This document shows, in pieces, positions 1 through 8,187 of a stretch of 47,522 bases of DNA (position 1 is the first letter of the stretch; the number at the start of each line of letters is the position of its first letter). This DNA is from Deltaproteobacteria bacterium (lineage in GTDB: Bacteria > Desulfobacterota > Binatia > UBA9968). The stretch spans positions 1 to 47,522 of the forward strand of contig SHYW01000030.1 in assembly GCA_009692615.1 (NCBI GenBank), given 5' to 3'. Position numbers and translations under genes: made by a program. The notes beneath the pieces were generated by a model that was not told where the DNA came from, ran no database searches, and saw only the letters and a list, made by a program, of their open reading frames with translations.

Positions 1-85
1 CGGCCTCAACCACGGTGATCTCGCTGCGATATACTCGTTGAATTACGTCTAGTCGTTTCTCGTCTTTCATTGTCAGGGTTGTCAT
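1..85 (-). CDS. IS transposase, N-terminal 28 residues only (partial)
   Basis: The partial frame begins at an ATG (83-85) preceded by a GGAAGG ribosome-binding site and runs out of the window. The visible residues begin MTTLTMKDEKRL and continue into a short helix. This resembles the N-terminus of transposases that start with a helix-turn-helix (the ISNCY-like group, from memory). An alternative start is the second Met, five codons in. It is identical to the partial frame at 47440-47522. The catalytic domain is not in the window, so activity cannot be judged. Confidence 0.6.
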   Translation of the reverse strand, partial: MTTLTMKDEKRLDVIQRVYRSEITVVEA

Positions 86-146
86 CCTTCCACCCTGACA
101 TAATTACGTTGCCGTTAACCCCTGACATAATCACTTTGCTACAACA
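1..146 (-). mobile_element. 5' end of an insertion sequence, left copy
   Basis: Bases 1-146 are the reverse complement of the right end of the window (47379-47522) with no mismatch over the 144 bp shared. Identity stops sharply at 146, which sets one terminus, reading inward as TGTTGTAGCAAAG. The outer end of the element lies beyond the window. The terminal part carries two near-identical 13-bp motifs (ATTATGTCAGGGG-like) about 30 bp apart, a likely transposase-binding arrangement. The short coding start resembles ISNCY-type transposases, but too little is visible to assign a family. Confidence 0.85.
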
Positions 147-154
147 GAGCTGCC

Positions 155-242
155 TCCTCTCCCTTGACGGGAGAGGATTGAGGTGAGGGTGCTCAATGGA
201 TTGTACCCCTCACTCTAACTCTCTCCCGCAAGGGGCGAGAGG
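155..242. repeat. Palindromic intergenic repeat (CTCTCCC/GGGAGAG type)
   Basis: Two inverted units lie back to back: CCTCTCCCTTGACGGGAGAG followed by TGAGGTGAGGG, then CCCCTCACTCTAACTCTCTC and its partner. Related units occur at 1379-1422 and 19393-19508. It fills the gap between the left IS end and the first gene. The right part (GCGAGAGG) could also serve as ribosome-binding region for the gene at 251. Confidence 0.7.
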
Positions 243-250
243 ATCGAACT

Positions 251-1372
251 ATGAAGATCATCGTTGGAATATTTTTAATTGTCTTCGCTAGTGTCGTCTC
301 TGACGTCCAGGCCGCGCAGTCTGATGTCACCGGAGCCAATTGGCAGTCCGAGTGGGAGCGCACGGTCAAAGCGGCGGAGCAGGAGGGGGAAATTGCCTAT
401 TACACACTCGGCGATTTCAATTTTCTCGGCGAGTTCGAGAAGAAATTTTCCCGCATCAAAGTCAAAGTCGTGCAGGGCAAGGGCAATGAATTGCTCGCGC
501 GCATCATGGCTGAGCGGCGCGGCGGCCGATTTCTCGCGGATGTGGCGCGCATCGGCAACACTTCCCCTTATGCGCTTTACCTAGCTAAAGCATTGCAGCC
601 GATCGCGCCGGCGTTCATTCTTCCGGAAGTCAAAGACGAGTCGAAGTGGTGGTCGGGCAAGCATCAGTACATCGACAGCGAGGGTAAGTATATTTTCGTG
701 CCGGTGGGCAGCGTGTCGGTCAACATGGTGGCCTACAACAGCGAGCTGGTAGCGCCGGCGGAACTGCACTCGTTCTGGGATCTGTTGCACGAGAAGTGGC
801 GCGCCAAGATCGTCGTCATCGATCCACGCGCCACCGGCTATGGCCGCAGCGGCGCCCGCGCCGCCTATTTTCATCCCCAACTCGGCGGCGAATTTTTACG
901 CCGCTTGTTTACCGAACAGGTCGTGATGGTGTCGCGCGATTATCGGCAGGCGATCGATTGGCTGGCGCAAAAACGATTCGCGATCATGTTGTTCGGTAAC
1001 GGCGACGATGTTTTGCAGGCCAGAGCGCAGGGCTTACCGGTAAACGTCGTCGACACCGGGGTTTGGAAAGAAGGCGGCATGTTGGAGCCGGGAGCCTTTA
1101 CTGTCGCCTGGGCGGATAGATCGCCGCATCCAAATGCTTCCAAGGTGTTTATCAATTGGCTACTGTCGCGCGAAGGGCAGTTGGCGGTGCAGCGCGACGG
1201 CGGTGTCAACGATTCGCTTCGCCTCGATATTTCCAAGAGCGAAGTGCGCCCGATGGCGCGGCGCAAGGATGGCGCGAAGTATATGGTCACTTGGAAAGAA
1301 GAGTGGATCGACGCCGAGCCGATGCAAAAAGTTGTCAATCAGGCGTTGGCCAAGAGCGGTAGGAAGCCGTGA
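251..1372 (+). CDS. Extracellular solute-binding protein, Fe3+/family 1 type
   Basis: This 373-residue protein has a clear Sec signal peptide (residues 1-22: K near the start, hydrophobic stretch, cleavage at VQA-A). The mature part follows the pattern of family 1 or iron-type periplasmic binding proteins: an EGEIAYYTL beta strand near residue 46, MAERRGG near residue 87, and a C-terminal FINWLLSREGQ helix near residue 300. This family binds ferric iron, polyamines or small anions for ABC import. No permease or ATPase follows; the next gene is a Rieske oxygenase 90 bp downstream on the same strand. The ligand cannot be read from sequence. The ATG at 251 is chosen because it directly precedes the signal peptide. 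Confidence 0.85.
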   Translation: MKIIVGIFLIVFASVVSDVQAAQSDVTGANWQSEWERTVKAAEQEGEIAYYTLGDFNFLGEFEKKFSRIKVKVVQGKGNELLARIMAERRGGRFLADVARIGNTSPYALYLAKALQPIAPAFILPEVKDESKWWSGKHQYIDSEGKYIFVPVGSVSVNMVAYNSELVAPAELHSFWDLLHEKWRAKIVVIDPRATGYGRSGARAAYFHPQLGGEFLRRLFTEQVVMVSRDYRQAIDWLAQKRFAIMLFGNGDDVLQARAQGLPVNVVDTGVWKEGGMLEPGAFTVAWADRSPHPNASKVFINWLLSREGQLAVQRDGGVNDSLRLDISKSEVRPMARRKDGAKYMVTWKEEWIDAEPMQKVVNQALAKSGRKP

Positions 1373-1378
1373 GTGAAT

Positions 1379-1422
1379 TTACCCTCGCCCATTCCGATGG
1401 GAGAGGGGAGGGTGAGGGCGCG
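1379..1422. repeat. Palindromic intergenic repeat (CTCTCCC/GGGAGAG type, degenerate)
   Basis: ACCCTCGCCCATTCC followed by GATGGGAGAGGGGAGGGTGA has the arms of the repeat seen at 155-242. It fills most of the 90-bp gap between the binding-protein gene and the Rieske gene, which may weaken the case for one transcript. Confidence 0.6.
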
Positions 1423-1462
1423 GACGTGGTGGCGAGGGGATAATTTGAGATAGGAGAAGTTT

Positions 1463-2680
1463 ATGATCAGCCGAGAAGACAACGAACGACTGACGCAGAT
1501 CAAAGCCGGCACGCCGGTGGGCGACTTGCTGCGGCGTTATTGGTATCCGATCGCGGCGGTGTCGGAGTTGGCGCGCCATCCGACTAAGTTCGTGAAAATT
1601 CTCGGAGAAGAGTTGGTGTTATTCAAAGACGCCAATGGCAAGCTCGGTTTGATCGATGCTTACTGCGCCCATCGCCGGGCCAATCTGGTTTACGGCATGG
1701 TGGAGCAAGATGGTTTGCGCTGTCCGTATCATGGTTGGATGTTCAACCGCGCCGGCCAGTGCGTCGAGCAGCCCTTCGAAGAGACGCTCAACAAATGCTT
1801 CAAAGAAAAAATTAAACTGACCAGCTATGTCGCCGAGGAACTTGGCGGCTTGATCTTCGCTTATCTCGGGCCGCAGCCGGCGCCGCTGGTGCCGCATTGG
1901 GATTTACTAGTCGACGATCAATACTGGCGCGAGATCGGTTACACCATGACCGCCTGCAACTGGATGCAGACCGTGGAAAATATCTTGGACCCGGTGCATG
2001 TCGAGTGGCTGCATGGGGTGTTTCGCAACTACGCGGCGGAGCGCACCGGTAATCCGGAATTACTCCGTCGGCGCGTGCGCCATCAGCGGATCGGCTTCGA
2101 TCTCGCCGAGTACGGCATCATCAAGCGGCGTATCTTGGAAGGCGAGACCGAAGAGTCCGACGACTGGAAATTCGGCCACTGGCTGGTTTTCCCGACGACG
2201 CAAAAGGGACCGGACATGCTGCGCTTCCGCGTGCCGGTGGACGAGACGCACACGGCGCAGTGGTATTATTCGGCGCATCCCTTCGGAGAAGGCGAGCGGC
2301 AAAGCGATGAACAGATGCCGCTCTATCATATGCCGTCGCCGCAGTTGGACCAGCATGGCCAGCCGCAGTTTCAATATTTAAACAACGACGTCGATCCGCA
2401 GGACAACGCGATTTTTATTTCCCAGGGTCCGGTTTACGATCGTACTAAAGAGCGGCTCGGCGAATCCGATCGCGGCGTCGTGCTCTATCGCCATCTGCTC
2501 GACAATCAGATCAAGCTGATTCAAGCCGGCAAGGATCCGCTCAACATTTTTCGCGATCCGGCGAAAAACATCCGCATCGATCTCACCACCGAAAGCCGAG
2601 AAAATTTTCTCACCGGCCGGGCGGGGATGATACAGGGAATGCGGCGGCGCTACGCGCAGCGCTTCAAGCCGTTGGCTTAG
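1463..2680 (+). CDS. Rieske non-heme iron oxygenase, alpha subunit (1)
   Basis: This 405-residue aromatic ring-hydroxylating oxygenase alpha subunit has a Rieske [2Fe-2S] site at C68-x-H70 and C87-x2-H90 (CPYHGW). The mononuclear iron site lies in the NW..VEN..DPVHVEWLH segment near residues 165-184, where D and two His are the expected ligands. The arrangement resembles phthalate 4,5-dioxygenase, vanillate or phenoxybenzoate oxygenases, which have no beta subunit. A reductase is required but none is nearby. The start is the ATG after GGAGAAG. The substrate is unknown; an aromatic acid is a fair guess from the neighbourhood. Confidence 0.9.
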   Translation: MISREDNERLTQIKAGTPVGDLLRRYWYPIAAVSELARHPTKFVKILGEELVLFKDANGKLGLIDAYCAHRRANLVYGMVEQDGLRCPYHGWMFNRAGQCVEQPFEETLNKCFKEKIKLTSYVAEELGGLIFAYLGPQPAPLVPHWDLLVDDQYWREIGYTMTACNWMQTVENILDPVHVEWLHGVFRNYAAERTGNPELLRRRVRHQRIGFDLAEYGIIKRRILEGETEESDDWKFGHWLVFPTTQKGPDMLRFRVPVDETHTAQWYYSAHPFGEGERQSDEQMPLYHMPSPQLDQHGQPQFQYLNNDVDPQDNAIFISQGPVYDRTKERLGESDRGVVLYRHLLDNQIKLIQAGKDPLNIFRDPAKNIRIDLTTESRENFLTGRAGMIQGMRRRYAQRFKPLA

Positions 2681-2755
2681 AAGCGCCTAGCGGCGCTGTT
2701 CAAAACGATCAAGCCATTCAACAAGTTCAAAACGTTCGAAACCGCGTTTCGGGTG

Positions 2756-4033
2756 TCATTTTTCCGGGCCTGCTTTGTATCTCTCATCATCCCAACGAAA
2801 TTTTGGGATGGCGGGAATTTTCCAGGCGATTAAAATCGTCACCGCGGTGACCAGTAACCCGCCGAAAACCGTGGTTTCGCGCACGCCGATGAGGGGGATC
2901 AGCAAACCGGACTCCACTTGGCCGAGGGGATGGAGGCCGCGATTGCTCAATTGAAAAACGCCCATCACCCGGCCGCGAAATTTGTCCGGCGTGATTAGCT
3001 GCATGATCGTGCCGCGCGCCGCGCCCCAGACGGTGTCGGTCATGCCGATGAAGGTCATGAGCAATAATGCGATGGCGAAAGTCGGCGCCAGGCCGAGCAG
3101 TGCGAATGCAGCGCCGTAAAGAATCGCCGTGACGATCAAAATTTTTCCCTGATAGGGGCGTTGGCCGACGGCGAGATAAATACTCGAACCGATGACGGCG
3201 CCGAGGCCGCGCGCCGATTGTAACAATCCGAAGCCATGGGCGCCGACGCGCAGCACGTCGCTGGCCATCACGGTCAGCATGGTGTGGTCCAAACCGAAGA
3301 CCGAACCGATCGCTTCCATGACGGTGAGGCCGAGAATCACTGGCCTAGCCACGATATATTTGAATCCTTCCTGAGTTTCCGACATAAAGTGGCGCGGGCG
3401 ATTTTCTTCTGCTTTCGCTTTTACGCGCAGTAGCAACAGCGTGACGACGACGACAAGAAAGCTCGCGGCGTTGGCGTAAAAGGCGCCGGCAGTGCCCATC
3501 AAACTAATCGCGACGCCGCCGAGGGACGGACCGATAAGCGCCGAGCCTTTCCACAGCAATGAGTTGAGCGCGACGGCATTGGGCAGCGCCGCGCGCGGTA
3601 CTAGCGCGGGAAACATCGCCTGGCGCGCCGGGCCGTCGAAGGCGCCCACCGCGGCGCTCAAAAACGTGAACGTGTAGATGTGCCAAGGTTGGATTTGGCC
3701 GAAGTGGTCTAAGATGCCCACCGAGAGCGACAGCGATCCTAAAGCAACTTGCGTCCACAAGAGCATCCAACGCCGGTCGTAGCGATCGGCGAAGGTACCG
3801 CTGATGACGCCGAGACTGAGCGCCGGAATCGCGCGAAAGATGCCGTTCAAGCCGAGCAGCACCGCCGAACCTGTGAGTTGATAAAGCAGCCAACTGGTGG
3901 CGGTCATCTGCATCCAGGTGCCGATGTTGGAAATTAATTGACCCGACCAGAACAGGCGGAAGTCGCGATAGCCGAGAGCGGCGAGGCGGCCGATGGGTTG
4001 AGAGTTAGTTTCAGTGGAGTCGTCGACGGTCAT
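2756..4033 (-). CDS. MFS transporter, EntS/MFS_3-like exporter
   Basis: This 425-residue major facilitator protein has about 12 hydrophobic segments. The N-terminus (FRLFWSGQLISNIGTWMQ, near residues 26-44) is typical of the enterobactin-exporter-like MFS_3 group. The motif A loop reads GTFADRYDRRWML, with the D-R-x-x-R-R core intact. It is last in a minus-strand run with the LigB-type dioxygenase, the BNR protein and the 2-hydroxyacid dehydrogenase homologue; a 139-bp gap with a dispersed repeat separates it from the dioxygenase. Export of a metabolite or toxic aromatic is plausible; the substrate cannot be deduced. Confidence 0.88.
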   Translation of the reverse strand: MTVDDSTETNSQPIGRLAALGYRDFRLFWSGQLISNIGTWMQMTATSWLLYQLTGSAVLLGLNGIFRAIPALSLGVISGTFADRYDRRWMLLWTQVALGSLSLSVGILDHFGQIQPWHIYTFTFLSAAVGAFDGPARQAMFPALVPRAALPNAVALNSLLWKGSALIGPSLGGVAISLMGTAGAFYANAASFLVVVVTLLLLRVKAKAEENRPRHFMSETQEGFKYIVARPVILGLTVMEAIGSVFGLDHTMLTVMASDVLRVGAHGFGLLQSARGLGAVIGSSIYLAVGQRPYQGKILIVTAILYGAAFALLGLAPTFAIALLLMTFIGMTDTVWGAARGTIMQLITPDKFRGRVMGVFQLSNRGLHPLGQVESGLLIPLIGVRETTVFGGLLVTAVTILIAWKIPAIPKFRWDDERYKAGPEK

Positions 4034-4076
4034 TCCAGAATTCTCAGTGAGCGTCTCGCGACAAGCAAATATCGAG

Positions 4077-4137
4077 GTGTCATCCCGAACGAAGGTGAGG
4101 GATCTGAGATTTCTCGCTGCGCTCGAAATGATAGGCG
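4077..4137. repeat. Dispersed repeat (TCATCCCGAACGAAGGTGAG type)
   Basis: This segment in the gap between the dioxygenase and MFS genes carries TCATCCCGAACGAAGGTGAG, then GGATCTGAGATTTCTCGCTG and CGCTCGAAATGATAGG. I recognise it as an intergenic repeat found in many environmental genomes. Only one copy is seen in this window, so the call rests on recognition rather than on comparison here. Confidence 0.45.
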
Positions 4138-4172
4138 GGAGGTGTGGTCCACCGACAAGAGGCGACGATGGT

Positions 4173-5075
4173 TCAGTTCAAATCCCAGTACGCAAAGCCC
4201 ATGGCGCAGCCGACGCCGGTTTTGGTGCGGTAAAGTGGCGAATATTCGATGACGCTGCCGGGTTTATTGGCCGCGCCGGCGATGACGATCCAGTTTAAAA
4301 TTTCCGAAGTACCTTCGCAAAAAATCGTCGATGGCATGGCGGCCATGTAATTCGTGTCGTTGGACTTCAACGCTTTGAGAAAGCCGGCGTCGAGGGCTTC
4401 GTCGATTTTGGTGTGGCTGAGGCCGCCGGATGCGGCGATGACGACGCGCTCGTTGCTCGGGTATTCGCGAATCAAAGCCGCGAGAGTTTGGCCGAACTGC
4501 ACGCAGCGCTTGGCCGATGGCGCCGGCGGATAATAGGTGTTGACCATCACCGGAATCACTCGGCAATTATTTTCCGGCACGAGAAACTTGAGCACCCGGG
4601 CGAAGGCGTGGCCGAGGCCGCCGTCGTAGCGGGTTTTCTTCGAGTAACTTGGATCGAAGCCATGATCCATTAATCCATGGATCATGGCTTCGGCCATCTT
4701 GGCGTCGATGTTGTACCTGGTGCGGTTTTCCGACTTGGCTTGATTCAAGTAGCGCAAGCTCAGACTCGCTTCGGCGTCGGCGCCCATGAAAATCGTGAAC
4801 GGTGGCATGTTGTCATCGACGAGATTCTCATGCTGGTCGTCGCCGACGACGATCACGACATCGGGTTTGAGCGCGGCGACTTTTTGCCGCAGCTGCTCAA
4901 TCGCGCTCATGCAACCGTTCCACTTGGTCCACTTGACGTCGTCGGTTTCTTTTTCCAATTCCGGTTTGTCCGGCAGACTCTCGCCCTTGCGAGTATTCAA
5001 AAGGTGCCAATGACTCGGATCGAGCATCAATTGTGGGGCGTGGGACATGGCCACGCAACCGACTAGGTTTGCCAT
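4173..5075 (-). CDS. LigB-type (class III) extradiol ring-cleavage dioxygenase
   Basis: This 300-residue protein is related to the catalytic subunit of protocatechuate 4,5-dioxygenase. Expected iron ligands are present: H12 (MSHAPQ), H82 (GDDQHENL) and a Glu in EGTSEILNW (E258 most likely). The usual catalytic His is in ASGGLSH (H221). The start is the ATG at 5073-5075 (MANLVG). A longer upstream reading is possible but would translate a dispersed repeat and is unlikely. No separate LigA-type alpha subunit is adjacent. Related family members cleave catechols or gallate-like acids or have lost ring cleavage, so the substrate is open. It follows the BNR-protein gene by 104 bp on the same strand. 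Confidence 0.85.
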   Translation of the reverse strand: MANLVGCVAMSHAPQLMLDPSHWHLLNTRKGESLPDKPELEKETDDVKWTKWNGCMSAIEQLRQKVAALKPDVVIVVGDDQHENLVDDNMPPFTIFMGADAEASLSLRYLNQAKSENRTRYNIDAKMAEAMIHGLMDHGFDPSYSKKTRYDGGLGHAFARVLKFLVPENNCRVIPVMVNTYYPPAPSAKRCVQFGQTLAALIREYPSNERVVIAASGGLSHTKIDEALDAGFLKALKSNDTNYMAAMPSTIFCEGTSEILNWIVIAGAANKPGSVIEYSPLYRTKTGVGCAMGFAYWDLN

Positions 5076-5091
5076 AAAGAAAATTCCAAAT

Positions 5092-5168
5092 TGGGTTGGA
5101 GTACTGGAGTGATGGAGTGTTGGGTTCAGATCCGGAACCCCATTACTCCAGTACTCCATCACTCCAAT
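5092..5168. repeat. Palindromic repeat (GGAGTACTGGAGTGATGGAG type)
   Basis: GGAGTACTGGAGTGATGGAG and its inverted partner CTCCAGTACTCCATCACTCC flank a short centre. The hairpin occupies almost the whole gap between the BNR gene and the dioxygenase gene. It could act as an attenuator or mRNA stabiliser, but this is not shown. Confidence 0.75.
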
Positions 5169-5179
5169 CTTCTTCCTGC

Positions 5180-6223
5180 TTACGCGTGCGCCGCTTTCAT
5201 GTCGGAAAGTTCCGGCACCGACAAATTCAACTTGAACCAGCTCGCGCCGCTGTCGTCGCTGCCGAACAGGTCGCCGTTGCGCTGGGCGGCGTACATGTTG
5301 TTGGCGTTCGCCGGATCGAAGGCGAAGCTTTCGACGAAGCTGCTGGTGGCTTGAGACACCGCGCCATCGAGTTTCTGCCAGCTCTTGCCGGCATCGCTGG
5401 ACTTGATCAAGAACGCTTCAGCGCCGCTCTGGCGCTTGCGCCATTGTCCGGGTTGGCCGTTGGCCACAGCCGAGTAGAGCACGTTGGCTTGCTTGGGATG
5501 CACCGTCAGCGGCACCGAATACTCTTCTTTGAACTCCATCGCCATCGGTGCCCAGTTCTTGCCGCCGTCGTTGCTTGAATAAAGCGCCCGGCCCGGTGCT
5601 TTGCCGGTGCGCGCGTCATGGCCGCCGGTGGCGATGAAAATTTTGTTGCTGTCTTCGGGATGGAGCACGATGGTGTGAACGTCGCAGTCGAGATTTTTAT
5701 TTAACAGCTCCCAGCTCTTGCCGCCGTCGGTGGTCTTGAGCATGTAGCCGACTTGCAAGGCGATGTACATGATCTGGGAATTATTCGGATCGATGGTGAT
5801 GTCGCGCACATGCGGCTCGACGGCAGCGACAGGATAGGTCACCGTCGAGACCCAAGGAATATCCCACACGGTTTCGAGCCGCTCCCAGCTCTTGGCTTCG
5901 TCGTGAGTGACGAACACGTCAATCGGTTCGGTGCCGGCATAGAGAGTCTTGCTGTCATGGGGATCGAAGGTCAGACAGCGCACTTTGCCGGGGCCGCGTT
6001 TGCCGTAGCAGGGCTTTTTCCAGGTCGCGCCGAAATCTTCGCTCAGCCAAACGCCGTCGCCGCGAGTGCCGGCGAAAACTTTATTGGGCGCGCTGGGCGA
6101 CACCGCTACTTCGGGAATCTGCCAGTCTTTGAGCCCGTGATGTTCTTGCTTCCATTTGCGACCATCTTCGCTCTTGAGCGTGACCACACCTTCATCAGTT
6201 GCGACATAAAGGATCGATGCCAT
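5180..6223 (-). CDS. BNR/Asp-box repeat beta-propeller protein
   Basis: This 347-residue protein has seven Asp-box-like motifs (S/T-x-D-x-G-x-x-W) at about residues 18, 61, 106, 164, 217, 275 and 322, for example SEDFGATW, TTDGGKSW and SNDGGKNW. That spacing fits a six- or seven-bladed propeller of the sialidase/VPS10 fold. There is no signal peptide, and no sialidase catalytic Arg triad was recognised, so glycosidase activity is not claimed. The start ATG is preceded by GGAGGAAAATCCC. It lies between a dehydrogenase homologue and an extradiol dioxygenase on the same strand, which suggests a cytoplasmic binding or scaffold role. Confidence 0.85.
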   Translation of the reverse strand: MASILYVATDEGVVTLKSEDGRKWKQEHHGLKDWQIPEVAVSPSAPNKVFAGTRGDGVWLSEDFGATWKKPCYGKRGPGKVRCLTFDPHDSKTLYAGTEPIDVFVTHDEAKSWERLETVWDIPWVSTVTYPVAAVEPHVRDITIDPNNSQIMYIALQVGYMLKTTDGGKSWELLNKNLDCDVHTIVLHPEDSNKIFIATGGHDARTGKAPGRALYSSNDGGKNWAPMAMEFKEEYSVPLTVHPKQANVLYSAVANGQPGQWRKRQSGAEAFLIKSSDAGKSWQKLDGAVSQATSSFVESFAFDPANANNMYAAQRNGDLFGSDDSGASWFKLNLSVPELSDMKAAHA

Positions 6224-6342
6224 GGGATTTTCCTCCGGGGTTTGATGGATTAATATCTACTACACTGCGGTTTGGTCGACAAGGTGACGCAGGTTAATTG
6301 GCAGTGGTTCTTTATCAAGCCGTTCGGAATCGGCGCCTGAGA

Positions 6343-7293
6343 CTAATAGCCCAACTCTTTATCGACCAAGTTGTTGAGCGGCTCGCCGGCGAGAAAACGG
6401 TGCAGATTTTCTTTGAACACTGGCAACAGCGCGGGCCATTTTTGGCTGGTAATGCCGGCGATGCGCGGCGTGACGATGACGTTGGGCAAGTTCCACAGCT
6501 CGGAATCTTCCGGCAGCGGTTGTTTGGCGAAGGCGTCGAGCACGGCGCCGGCGAACCATTTCTCTTTGAGCGCGCGCACCAGCAACGTCTCTTCCACAGC
6601 GCGGCCGCCGGTGAGGTTGATGAAGTAGGCGCTTGGCTTCATCAAGCGCAACTCTTTCTCGCCGATGACGTTGAAGGTCGACGGCACGGAGGCGAGCAGC
6701 AGGACGACGAAATCGGCTTGCGCTAATAATTGCGGCAGAAATTCCGGCCCGCCCAACTCGTCGACAAAGTCCGGCTTAACGCCGGCGTTTCTTTTGATCG
6801 CCAGCACGTGCATGCCGAGGGCTTTGGCTTTGCGCGCCAATTCCATTCCCACCGTACCGAGGCCGACGATGCCGACGGTTTGGCCTTCAACTTCCACCGG
6901 CTGGAGTTTCTGCCATTTTTTCTGCCGCTGTGCGTCGATGCACTCGGGCAACTTTTTCGCGAGCGCGAAGATCCAAGCGAGGGCGAATTCCGAGAACACC
7001 GTGCCGTGGATGCCTTTGGATCCGGTGACTTGAATTGGCCGCGCCTTCACCGTTGGCGTCAGGTAAGCGTTGACGCCGCCGCGGGTGACGTGGAGCCATT
7101 TTAAATTAGTCATGCGCTGGACGACTTCGTCGAGGACAGCTTCTTCGGTGAAGACGCCGTCGACTTGGCTAAGCCACTGCGAATCGATGCTCGCATCGTC
7201 GCCTTGACGCAGGTCGCAGCCGGGAAATTCTTGTTTGAGCGCGGCGATTTCTTCGTCGGGGAGTTTTACCCGCAGCCAGATTTTTTTCGACAT
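6343..7293 (-). CDS. D-2-hydroxyacid dehydrogenase homologue, catalytic residues missing
   Basis: This 316-residue protein has the two-domain D-2-hydroxyacid dehydrogenase fold and an intact NAD-binding motif GLGTVG (144-149) followed by a normal Rossmann strand. All three residues of the family's catalytic set are replaced. The Arg of the N-x-x-R-G motif is G229 (INLTGG), the Glu of LDVFE is A256 (LDAFAKQP), and the His of TPHIAG is R277 (TPRIAG). The start is MSKKIW at 7291-7293; the frame stays open upstream but there encodes repeat-like sequence and overlaps the divergent aldolase gene. It is first of a minus-strand run with the BNR protein and the extradiol dioxygenase. It may bind dinucleotide and ligand without normal chemistry. 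Confidence 0.85.
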   Translation of the reverse strand: MSKKIWLRVKLPDEEIAALKQEFPGCDLRQGDDASIDSQWLSQVDGVFTEEAVLDEVVQRMTNLKWLHVTRGGVNAYLTPTVKARPIQVTGSKGIHGTVFSEFALAWIFALAKKLPECIDAQRQKKWQKLQPVEVEGQTVGIVGLGTVGMELARKAKALGMHVLAIKRNAGVKPDFVDELGGPEFLPQLLAQADFVVLLLASVPSTFNVIGEKELRLMKPSAYFINLTGGRAVEETLLVRALKEKWFAGAVLDAFAKQPLPEDSELWNLPNVIVTPRIAGITSQKWPALLPVFKENLHRFLAGEPLNNLVDKELGY

Positions 7294-7393
7294 GGCGAAT
7301 TTCGTATAGCAAGCACACGTGGCTGTCAATTGCGCGGTTCGTTGATTGTGATTTGCCCGCGTGTTACTTAGCCGAATAGTTCGGGCGAGGAGA

Positions 7394-8149
7394 ATGGCGA
7401 TTCCAAATTCTAAATCACAGATTCCAAATCGGCAGAGCGATGCGGCGTTGGCGAAGAATGTCGCGCTGTCGTGCCGCATTCTCGCTAAGCTCGGGCAGTT
7501 CAAAGAGACCACCGGGCATGTTAGCGCGCGCAGCGAAGACGGCTTGAACATGCTGATCCGCGGCCGCGGCAAGGAAGAGTCGGGGTTGCTGTTCACCAAG
7601 CCGGGCGACGTTGTCGCGGCGGATTTCGATGGCCGCATGCTGCGCGATAAAGCCGGACTCAAGACGCCCAACGAGTCGTGCATTCATGGTGAGCTGTACC
7701 GGGCGCGGCCCGAGGTCGGCGGGATTGTTCACGCCCATCCGCCGTCATTGGTTCTGACCAGCATGGCCGGCATCGAACTCAAGCCGGTGTTCGGCGGCTA
7801 CGATCCGCGCGCCATGCGTTTGGCGCTGCGGCCGATCCCAGTTTTTGAAAGCAGCCTGACGCTCCATAGCAAAGATCAGGTTCACGCGATGATGGATGTC
7901 ATGGGCGATCGCGATATCTGCATCATGCGCGGCCACGGCGTGGTGGTGTGCGGCAAGAGCGTCGAGGACGCAACCATCAAAGCGATCAAGCTCGATGCGT
8001 TGGCGCAGATGAATTTAGAATTCGCTCGGCTGGGCAAGAGTCCGACGATTTCCGAAGCCGACCTTGCGGCGTTTCAAAATCGCACTGGCAAAGGCGACGG
8101 CTCGGTGCAGCCGGTGTGGCGTTATTACGTCGAGTGGCTCAAGCATTGA
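7394..8149 (+). CDS. Class II aldolase/adducin family protein (1)
   Basis: This 251-residue protein is related to L-fuculose-phosphate aldolase and other zinc-dependent sugar-phosphate aldolases or epimerases. It shows the catalytic Glu in NESCIHGELYRARPE (about residues 95-109), a metal pair HAHP, and the third metal His in the MRGHGVVVCG segment. The ATG at 7394 follows GGGCGAGGAGA. The first dozen residues (AIPNSKSQIPN) look like translated dispersed repeat and lack family counterparts, so the folded domain starts near residue 15. A paralogue follows 38 bp downstream. The substrate is unknown; solo members often act as decarboxylases or aldolases on hydroxy acids. Confidence 0.85.
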   Translation: MAIPNSKSQIPNRQSDAALAKNVALSCRILAKLGQFKETTGHVSARSEDGLNMLIRGRGKEESGLLFTKPGDVVAADFDGRMLRDKAGLKTPNESCIHGELYRARPEVGGIVHAHPPSLVLTSMAGIELKPVFGGYDPRAMRLALRPIPVFESSLTLHSKDQVHAMMDVMGDRDICIMRGHGVVVCGKSVEDATIKAIKLDALAQMNLEFARLGKSPTISEADLAAFQNRTGKGDGSVQPVWRYYVEWLKH

Positions 8150-8187
8150 GATCGCAGTCGATAGAAGTGTCGAGGATTGAAAAATCT

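Noticed and set aside
5076-5162. Extension of the LigB-type dioxygenase upstream
   Set aside because: The added residues come from the GGAGTACTGGAG palindrome; the conserved start with H12 begins at 5075.
5180-6223. Sialidase
   Set aside because: Asp boxes are present, but no catalytic Arg triad or nucleophile Tyr pattern could be assigned and there is no export signal.
7294-7683. N-terminal extension of the dehydrogenase homologue
   Set aside because: It overlaps the divergent aldolase gene, translates repeat-like sequence, and no dehydrogenase has such a domain.
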